Assembly (NCBI GenBank): GCA_021780625.1
Contig: JAJXYI010000350.1
Location: 1 to 5,510 of the forward strand
Reading direction: 5' to 3'
DNA from: a bacterium
Lineage (GTDB): Bacteria; Verrucomicrobiota; Verrucomicrobiae; Opitutales; Opitutaceae
DNA: 5,510 nucleotides
The notes under the pieces are model-generated. The model was not told where the DNA came from, searched no databases, and saw only the letters and a program-made list of their open reading frames with translations. The position numbers were made by a program, and so were the translations under genes. Positions 1-5,510 of this stretch are shown piece after piece (position 1 is the stretch's first letter; each line of letters opens with the position of its first letter).

Positions 1-898
1 CGTTTGCGCGGGCCCAGTAGAAGGCGGGGTGAGGGGTCATGCCGCTCACCCAGCCGTGCCGGTAGAGGCCGGTCTCGGAGACGAACATGCGGGCGGAGAA
101 CTGCCGGATCTGCCGCGCAGCGTCATCCAGCCAGGACCTGTCGTGGGTGAGCGCATACATGTCGGACAGCGCGGGCACGCTCATGTAGAGGTCGTCGGCC
201 CAGAGCGTGTCGGGCATCGGGAAATGCCGGGCGAGGGTGCCATCGGGCAGGCGGTATTGGCCGGACCTCACCCAGGCCATGTAGGTGTCGATCCGCGGCC
301 GGAGCAGGTCGGGGTGGAGACCGCGGAGCGAGGCCTCGATCATGGCGGCGGCCATTGCCCCACAGTCGTCGAGCGCCTGGGGATGAAGGACGGTGGACAT
401 CGCCAGCCAGCGCTGGGTGCGGGTCATGCCGGACTCGTCGAAGGGATGTGCCTGCACGTCGGCGGCGACCTTGGCGATCGCGGTCAGGCGCTGGTCGACG
501 TAGCCGGCGTAGCGCCGGTCGCCGGTGATGTCGGCGACGTGCAGCATGCCCGAGTAGGTGACGCCCCATTCGTAGGTGGTGAGAAGGAAGTCGGTGGGCG
601 CGAAGGAGACGTTGGGCGGAAGGTGGTCGAGGTCGTCCACGGGCCGGCCTGTCGAGCGGTCGACCACGCGGACCGGTGATGCCGTATCCAAATATCCCAG
701 GACGCGATCGAGCACGGCCTTGATCTGGGCGGGACTTTCGGGCTCGTAGGCGACGGAGCCGACGCGGGCGCCGGGGACGTGGGTGGACTTCGCCGCGAGT
801 GTGGGCGCTGCGCAGAGGACGGCGAGGGTGGCGGCCGACGCGAGCGAAGACAGGAGGCGGCGTGCGGACCGGGTGGCGGGGTGCGGTCGGGGATGCAT
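1..898 (-). CDS. Exported unsaturated rhamnogalacturonyl hydrolase, GH88/GH105 family (partial, C-terminus beyond left edge)
   Basis: Translating the minus strand from the ATG at 898 gives 299 codons open to the left edge. An in-frame TAG at 914-916 lies 15 bases upstream with no ATG, GTG or TTG between, so this start is well fixed, although no Shine-Dalgarno sequence precedes it. Residues 1-36 look like a signal peptide: Arg-rich start, hydrophobic stretch about 20-30, then PTLAA. The body resembles the alpha6/alpha6-barrel GH88/GH105 enzymes: LDDCGAM (175-181), a DGTLARHF segment (219-226), the family-typical WADDLYMSVPAL (233-244), GLYRHGW (277-283) and FYWARAN (293-299), where the family usually continues GW. 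Asp177/178 and Asp235/236 are candidate catalytic residues; I cannot assign them exactly without alignment. GH105 enzymes hydrate the 4,5-unsaturated galacturonyl end left by rhamnogalacturonan lyase, releasing it from rhamnose. That fits the PL4 gene upstream. Roughly 100-150 residues appear missing. A GH88-type unsaturated glucuronyl hydrolase is the main alternative. Confidence 0.88.
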   Translation of the reverse strand, partial: MHPRPHPATRSARRLLSSLASAATLAVLCAAPTLAAKSTHVPGARVGSVAYEPESPAQIKAVLDRVLGYLDTASPVRVVDRSTGRPVDDLDHLPPNVSFAPTDFLLTTYEWGVTYSGMLHVADITGDRRYAGYVDQRLTAIAKVAADVQAHPFDESGMTRTQRWLAMSTVLHPQALDDCGAMAAAMIEASLRGLHPDLLRPRIDTYMAWVRSGQYRLPDGTLARHFPMPDTLWADDLYMSVPALSDMYALTHDRSWLDDAARQIRQFSARMFVSETGLYRHGWVSGMTPHPAFYWARAN

Positions 899-978
899 AG
901 GGACAGGCAGAGGCTAGGGTTTCGCCCGGCGCGGGGACAACCGGCCGGGGATTCGGACCGTCCGTTGGAGGACTGGAT

Positions 979-1001
979 TGAGCGCGGGCGGGCGGCGCTC
1001 A
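979..1001 (-). other. Hairpin spanning the GH2 stop codon
   Basis: A perfect 7-bp inverted repeat, TGAGCGC and GCGCTCA, is separated by a 9-base GC-rich loop. On the minus strand its first three bases are the TGA stop of the GH2 gene. No U-rich tract follows (the next bases are ATCCAGTCC), so a classical Rho-independent terminator is unlikely. It could still act as an mRNA 3' stabiliser or a weak pause between the GH2 and GH88/105 genes. In DNA this GC-rich, a 7-bp stem can also arise by chance. Confidence 0.35.
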
Positions 1002-3413
1002 GGGGACCGCGGTGAGGACGATGTCCGCGGAGCCCAGTCCGGGCGAGGTGGCGTGCACGGTAATCGGGCCGTCGGTGGCGGAGGCGCGGACCATCGCCAC
1101 GCAGCGGCCCTGGAAGGCGCGCCGCTCGGAGGCCTGGAAGGGTTCGTGACTGGTGTTGTCGGCGCTGTCTACCGCGACGACCGAGCCCGGACCGGAGGCG
1201 GAGAACGTGATCTCGTTGGAGGCGGCGGGAACAGGGACTCCGTTCGCGTCGGTGACGACGGCGGTGACGGTGGCGACATGGTTCCATCCGGGGGCGAGGC
1301 GGCTGCAATCGACCGAAAGGTGGATGCGCGCGGGGGCGCCGGCCGTGGTGAGGTCGGATTCGGCGACCACGCGACCGCCATCGCGGCCGACGGCGCGGAG
1401 CGTGCCGGGCGAATAGGGAACGGACCAGGCGCGCGGTGTGAGATCGGCGGGGCGGGCCTGGGCGCCGAGCGAGCGTCCGTTGAGGAAAAGCTCAACCTGG
1501 TCGCAGTTGCTGTACACCTCGACCTGTTCGTCGTGCGGCGCGGGGTTGGACGGCGTCCAGTCGGAGAAGAGCACCTGGCGGCGCCAGGCGGGGATCGCGG
1601 GCGCCTTGCCGTAGCCGGGATCGGTCGGCGGCGGGGCAGCGCGTGCGACGCGTCGGGCGACGTACACCATCGGGTGGTTCGCCCACCAGCTCGCGAAGAT
1701 CATGCCGTCGGGATGCGGATAACCCGTGCGGTCGAGCAGGCCGGAGCTGTTGGCGATGCCGGGCCAGGCGTGGGCCTCGCCGAGGTAGTCGATGCCGCTC
1801 CAGATGAACTCGCCCGAGTAGGCGGGGTTGTCGCGGACCGCGAGCCAGGAGGAGAGCTCGTGATTGTTCTCGGTGCCGATGATCTTGCGGGAAGGCTTGG
1901 CGGCGTGCGCGGCGAGCAGTTCGTTGAAGCGGTAGTTGGTCCCCACCACGTCGAGCATGTCGGCCAGACCGTCGTCGTAGTCGTGGCTCACATTGGGTCG
2001 GAAGAGCGCCTGCGTGACCGGGCGGGTCGGATCGACCTCGTGATACACGCGGACCAGCGAGGCGAGGATGCGCTTCGCCAGCTCGGTGTGGGGCGTATCG
2101 TGGATCTCATTACCCGCGCTCCACAAGATGATGCTGGGATGGTTGCGGTCCCGCATCACCATGTCGCGGAGGTCGGTGAGCGCCCATTTCTCGAAATGGA
2201 GGTGGTAGTCGTAGGGATTCTTCCCGACGGTCCAGCAGTCGAAGGACTCGTCCATGACGAGGAAGCCCATGCGGTCGCACAGGTCGAGGAATTCGGGTGC
2301 GGGCGGATTGTGGGCGGTGCGGATGGCGTTTACGCCGAGGGCGCGCAGGGCGGCCAGGCGGCGGGCCCAGACGGAGAGCGGGACGGCGGCACCGAAGGCG
2401 CTGCCGTCATCGTGCAGGCACACGCCCTTGATCTTGAGGTTGCGTCCGTTGAGCCAGAAGCCCGTGGCGGCCTCGAAGCGGGCGTCGCGAAGGCCAACGG
2501 GCGTGGTGACGTTGTCGAGCACCGTGCCCGCGGCATCGGCCGACTCGAGAAGGGTCACGGCCCGGTAAAGGCGGGGGGAGTCGACGTCCCAGAGTTCGGG
2601 ATGGGCGACGGCGAGGTCGACGCCGAGTTCTGCGGACTTGCCGGGAGCAACGGCCTGCGCGGGGGAGACGGCGCGGGCGGCGAGACGGCCGGCGGGATCG
2701 AACAGGAGTTCCTCGAGGCGCACGGTGCGCTCGGCGCCGGACTGATTGACGGCGGTGGTGGCGACGTGGACGGTGGCTCCGGCCTCGGAGACGCGGGGGG
2801 TGGTGACGACCGTGCCCCAGTGCGCGAGGTGGACGGGATCCTTGATGACCAGCCGAACGTGGCGGATGATGCCCGCGCCGGGCGCCCAGCGCGAGGCGGG
2901 CTCCTGGGAGTCATCGACGCGCACGGCGATCACGTTGGCCTGGCCGGCGGGTCGCAGGGAGGACGTGAGGTCGTAGGCGAAGCTGATGGTGCCGTTGGGC
3001 CGGTGGCCGAGGTGGACGCCGTTGATCCAGACGTCGCTGTTGGCCATCACCCCGTCGAACTGGACAGACACGCGGCGGCCCTCGGAGCCGGGCGGGAGGG
3101 TGAAGGTCTTGCGGTACCAGCCGATGCCCGCGGGGAGGAACGCGCCGGCGGCGCCGGTCGGGTTGGATTTGTCGAAGGGGCCGGCGATGCTCCAGTCGTG
3201 AGGGACGTCCACGCGTGTCCAACCGGAGTCGTCGAACCCCGGGGCCTGCGCGTCGGGTGCGTCGCCGCGGACGAAACGCCAGCCGTGGTCAAAGCCGAGC
3301 GTGGCGCGCGCGGACGGGGCGGCCGCGGCGGCGGCGGGGGTCGCTCGGAGGGTGGGTGAAATCGGTAGGGACAGGGCCGATACCGCGAGGAGGAGTGCGG
3401 TTGCGCGTTTCAT
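999..3413 (-). CDS. Exported glycoside hydrolase family 2 protein, beta-galactosidase-like, five-domain type
   Basis: This complete 804-residue protein begins at the ATG at 3413. The frame upstream runs to a TAA at 3489-3491 with no other ATG, GTG or TTG, so the start is fixed. Residues 1 to about 30 form a signal peptide (MKR, then a Leu/Ala-rich core). Domains in order: sugar-binding jelly roll about 38-190 (VPHDWSI at 70-76, GIGWYRK at 96-102, DVWINGVHLG at 127-136); Ig-like about 195-305; catalytic TIM barrel about 310-600 (KGVCLHDDG, RTAHNPP, MDES); a DUF4982-like module about 610-690 (VEVYSNCDQVELFLNGRSLG at 631-650); and a C-terminal Ig/Big-like domain about 692-802. By family motifs the acid/base is Glu436 in WSAGNEI, and the nucleophile is probably Glu515 in IIGTEN, followed by GEFIWSGIDYLGE (534-546). 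GH2 enzymes of this architecture are often beta-galactosidases. Between PL4 and GH88/105 genes, the likely role is removing beta-galactosyl side-chain residues of RG-I. Beta-glucuronidase or another exo-beta specificity is not excluded. Confidence 0.92.
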   Translation of the reverse strand: MKRATALLLAVSALSLPISPTLRATPAAAAAAPSARATLGFDHGWRFVRGDAPDAQAPGFDDSGWTRVDVPHDWSIAGPFDKSNPTGAAGAFLPAGIGWYRKTFTLPPGSEGRRVSVQFDGVMANSDVWINGVHLGHRPNGTISFAYDLTSSLRPAGQANVIAVRVDDSQEPASRWAPGAGIIRHVRLVIKDPVHLAHWGTVVTTPRVSEAGATVHVATTAVNQSGAERTVRLEELLFDPAGRLAARAVSPAQAVAPGKSAELGVDLAVAHPELWDVDSPRLYRAVTLLESADAAGTVLDNVTTPVGLRDARFEAATGFWLNGRNLKIKGVCLHDDGSAFGAAVPLSVWARRLAALRALGVNAIRTAHNPPAPEFLDLCDRMGFLVMDESFDCWTVGKNPYDYHLHFEKWALTDLRDMVMRDRNHPSIILWSAGNEIHDTPHTELAKRILASLVRVYHEVDPTRPVTQALFRPNVSHDYDDGLADMLDVVGTNYRFNELLAAHAAKPSRKIIGTENNHELSSWLAVRDNPAYSGEFIWSGIDYLGEAHAWPGIANSSGLLDRTGYPHPDGMIFASWWANHPMVYVARRVARAAPPPTDPGYGKAPAIPAWRRQVLFSDWTPSNPAPHDEQVEVYSNCDQVELFLNGRSLGAQARPADLTPRAWSVPYSPGTLRAVGRDGGRVVAESDLTTAGAPARIHLSVDCSRLAPGWNHVATVTAVVTDANGVPVPAASNEITFSASGPGSVVAVDSADNTSHEPFQASERRAFQGRCVAMVRASATDGPITVHATSPGLGSADIVLTAVP

Positions 3414-3502
3414 GGGGGAGGGAATAAGCCTGAACTCGGCGACTGAATGGAACAGAAGGAAACGAAGGACTAGCCGCTTAATCCTAAATTACTCAGTTGG
3501 AA

Positions 3503-3646
3503 TTGAACCACAGAGACTCAGAGAACACGGAGAAATGCAGTTGGGCGGGGATTTTGTATCGAATCTCTTTCACGTGCGATGTGAGCGCTGTTTCCGCTCC
3601 TTGCTTGGATTTCAGCCTCTGTGATCTCTGTGTCTCTGTGGTTCAA
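3503..3646. repeat. Large inverted repeat built from CACAGAG units, probable dispersed intergenic element
   Basis: Arm one is 3503-3532 on the plus strand and arm two is 3617-3646 read on the minus strand. They match at 27 of 30 positions and are separated by 84 bases. Each arm starts TTGAAC and then carries three 7-mers spaced by one and two bases. In the right arm all three are exact CACAGAG; in the left arm they are CACAGAG, CTCAGAG and CACGGAG. The element lies entirely between genes, 14 bases after the lyase stop and 89 bases before the GH2 start, in DNA visibly more A+T-rich than its flanks. From general knowledge, similar ACCACAGAG-rich repeats occur between genes in several GC-rich environmental bacteria; I cannot check copy number here. 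No T-run follows either arm, so it is not a standard intrinsic terminator. It may fold as a long hairpin in the mRNA and affect 3' end stability. Confidence 0.8.
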
Positions 3647-3660
3647 ATACGGTGTATCGT

Positions 3661-5510
3661 TCAGCTTCGTTTGGCGGGTTCGTGGTCGGGGGCGAGTTCG
3701 AGACGCAGGTAGTCGTACTCGATTCCGCTGGTCGGGTTGCCGCCGGGGATCGTGAGCTTGAGGGTGTTCGCGCCCTCGCGCAGCGCGGAGGCGGGGAAGA
3801 GCACGTCGTGTTCGCTCCACAGGCCCTGGATGCCGTCGCGGTTGATCACGGCGTTGTAGCGCAGGTCGTCGAGTTCGCCGACCTTGCGGTCGTTGACGGT
3901 CACGTAGAGGTGTCGCGTGCCGATGCCGCAGAGGGCGAGCCGGAGGATGGCGCGCTCGGTGCGCGAATCACCGAGAGCCGCGGACGTGAGTGTGAAGTGG
4001 ATGGTCCAGGTGGTGGACGTGCCCGGTTCGCGGCCGTTGGTGTCGTCGGCGGGGGCGCGCGGCACCTGCTCGAAATTCCAGTCCTTGTGGAAATCGCTCT
4101 TCCCGATCGTGTAGTCGACGTCGTGTGGGAACCACTTCGGGTACTCCAGATAGAGGCCCCAATGGCGGTAATCGTCGCCGTGGAAGAACTCGCGGGCGCT
4201 GCGGTTGGGGATGCCGATGTCCCAGAGCTGGCGGCCATAGCGCACGGGGTGCCACACGATGCGGCCCAGGTCGAGACGTTCGCCGGACTTGAGCACGATC
4301 TTTTCGCTCACGAACTCGCCTAGCACGCCGTCGGCGATGGCGTGGAAGACGTAGGTGCCGGGACGGACGTTCGGAATCGTGAACGGATGATTGTCCGAGG
4401 TGCGCACCCAGAATTCGTAGTGCTTGGCGTCGGTCTGCCAGCCGACCTGGACTTCCGGCGGGGTCCGTCCGAAGCGCGCCCAGCCGGTGGCCGTGTAGTC
4501 TGGCGCGGACAGGCCGACGAGCATGGAAGTCGGATGGAGGCCGGGTTCTTGCGGATCCTCGACGGTGATCCGTCCGGTGACGACCGCGCGTTGATCGGCG
4601 TGCGGGTAATCGACGCCGTTGACCCAGACGTAGGGCCACTCGTGGGATTCGGACGCGGCCTGGCGCAGGGCGTCGTGCCAGAGTTCCTGCGGGCCGGCGC
4701 CGGCGTTACAGTAGACGAGCATCGGGCCGACGACCTTCGTCCAGGCCTCGCCCTTCGCGATCGGGCAGAACGAGCCGCCGTAGTGGGTGCCGCGCCAGTA
4801 GTTTAGGAGAACGGGATCCGGCGAGTTCGACAGGTCGAGGTGGCCTGTCAGCTCAACTTTGGTCGGCCCGCCGCTCAGGTATTCCATCGAAGGATTGATG
4901 AACCAGAGCCCGATGTGTGCGTCGCCGGCGGATACGGCGCCCGCGGCTGCGACCGGGAAGGCGCGCGTGCTCGACCAGCCGTAGGCGGGGGTGTCGAACT
5001 GCACCGCGGTGTAGTCGTACTTGTGCTCGACCTGGCCCTTGTAGATTCCGGTGTTCAGGCGCCGCGCCTCCTTCATGTTGAGCGGGGTGCCCTCGACCCA
5101 GTCGCGGGGGGCGAGCATGTGTTTGTTCACCTCCGCGTTGATGGTCATCCAGTCAAAGATGTCCGGGTTCAACTTGGCCGCGAAGCGGCTTTCGCCGATG
5201 TGGTCGGCCGGGTAGTCCGCGGGATGCGAGTAGATCGCGTACGTGTACACGCCGCTGTCGTCGCGGCCGAGCGCGTAGCGCAGCTCGAGGTCGCAGCGGA
5301 TTCCGCCGCCGGGGGCGTTGGGGCTGAGCATGCGTCCCTCGGAGATGCCTTTCACGGAAACCTCGGCGCGCGCTCCGCCGTTGGACGCCGGATCGATCGT
5401 GACCGAGTCGATGACCCGTGGCGCGCGCCCGGTGTTTTGCTCCCAGTAACCGGCGGCGTAGCCGGAGTGGTGGCCGAACAGCTCGAGCCCGCGATACTTG
5501 AGCGACACCA
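3661..5510 (-). CDS. Rhamnogalacturonan lyase, polysaccharide lyase family 4 (partial, N-terminus beyond right edge)
   Basis: The frame ends at a TGA at 3661-3663 and is open to the right edge: 615 visible codons. The GTG at 5508 is probably an internal Val, since the sequence enters mid-fold (KYRGLELFGHHSGYAAGYW), so the signal peptide and first strands lie outside. Residues 1 to about 290 look like the PL4 beta-sandwich catalytic domain, with IYKGQVEHKYDYTAVQ (155-170), WFINPSMEYLSGGPTKVEL (202-220) and LLNYWRGTHYGG (234-245). PL4 enzymes use a Lys/His pair; Lys157 or Lys163 and His242 are candidates only. About 305-420 is a small fibronectin III-like domain (TGRITVEDP, then IPNVRPGTYVFHAIADGVLGEF). 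About 422-610 is the C-terminal carbohydrate-binding-like jelly roll (YGRQLWDIGIPNRSAREF, KDWNF, and closing IEYDYLRLEL). The three-domain order is characteristic of PL4. The reaction is beta-elimination of the Rha-(1,4)-GalA bond in the RG-I backbone, producing the unsaturated ends that GH105 removes. The 247-bp gap before the GH2 gene leaves co-transcription uncertain. Confidence 0.92.
   Translation of the reverse strand, partial: VSLKYRGLELFGHHSGYAAGYWEQNTGRAPRVIDSVTIDPASNGGARAEVSVKGISEGRMLSPNAPGGGIRCDLELRYALGRDDSGVYTYAIYSHPADYPADHIGESRFAAKLNPDIFDWMTINAEVNKHMLAPRDWVEGTPLNMKEARRLNTGIYKGQVEHKYDYTAVQFDTPAYGWSSTRAFPVAAAGAVSAGDAHIGLWFINPSMEYLSGGPTKVELTGHLDLSNSPDPVLLNYWRGTHYGGSFCPIAKGEAWTKVVGPMLVYCNAGAGPQELWHDALRQAASESHEWPYVWVNGVDYPHADQRAVVTGRITVEDPQEPGLHPTSMLVGLSAPDYTATGWARFGRTPPEVQVGWQTDAKHYEFWVRTSDNHPFTIPNVRPGTYVFHAIADGVLGEFVSEKIVLKSGERLDLGRIVWHPVRYGRQLWDIGIPNRSAREFFHGDDYRHWGLYLEYPKWFPHDVDYTIGKSDFHKDWNFEQVPRAPADDTNGREPGTSTTWTIHFTLTSAALGDSRTERAILRLALCGIGTRHLYVTVNDRKVGELDDLRYNAVINRDGIQGLWSEHDVLFPASALREGANTLKLTIPGGNPTSGIEYDYLRLELAPDHEPAKRS

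Noticed and set aside
29..679. Plus-strand open frame opposite the GH88/105 gene.
   Set aside because: It is codon-aligned antisense to a recognisable enzyme and has no motif of its own.
954..964. Short palindrome CGGACCGTCCG in the GH2-GH88/105 gap.
   Set aside because: An effective stem of only 4 bp in GC-rich DNA is expected by chance.
484..1308. A 274-codon minus-strand frame running across the GH2-GH88/105 junction.
   Set aside because: It is out of frame with both enzymes and rich in Pro/Arg/Ser, as expected of a shifted reading of GC-rich genes.
978..3359. A 793-codon open frame on the plus strand opposite the GH2 gene.
   Set aside because: It is exactly codon-aligned with the GH2 frame, so its stops would need TTA, CTA or TCA codons in the sense strand, which are rare at this GC content. 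The protein is low-complexity Gly/Val/Asp/Arg with no domain, while the minus-strand frame has clear catalytic motifs.
3467..3502. Possible promoter or operator upstream of the GH2 gene, with TAGGAT as a -10-like box and an imperfect dyad GGATT...AGTCC.
   Set aside because: The -35 match is poor with 15-base spacing, and the dyad is only 5 bp with a wobble pair. This is too weak to annotate, although a promoter somewhere in 3414-3502 is plausible.
3503..3646. CRISPR array or intrinsic terminator as an explanation for the repeat.
   Set aside because: The 30-bp units are inverted rather than direct, there are only two, and the inner 7-mers lack spacers of CRISPR size. No U-tract follows the stem.
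3301..3820. Small open frames across the intergenic repeat, encoding peptides such as NHRDTEITE and LCDLCVSVV.
   Set aside because: These are translations of the CACAGAG repeat arms; such peptides recur as spurious gene calls wherever this repeat type occurs. No start signal or domain supports them.
3652..4806. Two consecutive plus-strand open frames opposite the PL4 gene (3652-4323 and 4342-4806).
   Set aside because: Both are codon-aligned shadows. The break between them is a single CTA leucine codon in the lyase (Leu396) read as TAG on the other strand.

Overview
The window is GC-rich bacterial DNA that encodes extracytoplasmic breakdown of pectin, specifically rhamnogalacturonan I (RG-I). 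All three recognisable genes lie on the minus strand and read right to left. They are a family 4 polysaccharide lyase (rhamnogalacturonan lyase, 3661 to the right edge, N-terminus outside the window), a family 2 glycoside hydrolase of the multidomain beta-galactosidase type (999-3413, complete), and a family 88/105 unsaturated glycuronyl hydrolase (left edge to 898, C-terminus outside the window). The assignments come from reading motifs in the translations; no database search was run.

The order makes biochemical sense. The lyase cuts the Rha-GalA backbone by beta-elimination and leaves 4,5-unsaturated galacturonyl ends. The GH2 enzyme can strip beta-linked side-chain sugars such as galactose. 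The GH88/105 enzyme removes the unsaturated uronyl residue from the lyase products. The GH2 and GH88/105 proteins both start with export signals, so the work probably happens in the periplasm or outside the cell. No transporter, regulator, mobile element or RNA gene is visible.

Between the lyase and the GH2 gene is a 247-bp gap, visibly richer in A+T than its flanks. It holds a large inverted repeat (3503-3646). Each arm is built from three near-copies of the 7-mer CACAGAG. This is the most distinctive non-coding structure here and looks like a copy of a dispersed genomic repeat. The 100-bp gap between GH2 and GH88/105 holds a 7-bp hairpin that includes the GH2 stop codon.

The organism cannot be named from this window. 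High GC, a pectin-degradation cluster of exported enzymes without an adjacent SusC/D pair, weak or absent Shine-Dalgarno sequences, and CACAGAG-type intergenic repeats would suit a Verrucomicrobiota member such as an Opitutaceae relative. Acidobacteria or Planctomycetes remain possible. Long open frames on the plus strand are codon-phase shadows of the three genes and are not annotated. I found no convincing evidence of an undescribed multi-gene system; the inverted repeat is the best candidate for follow-up.
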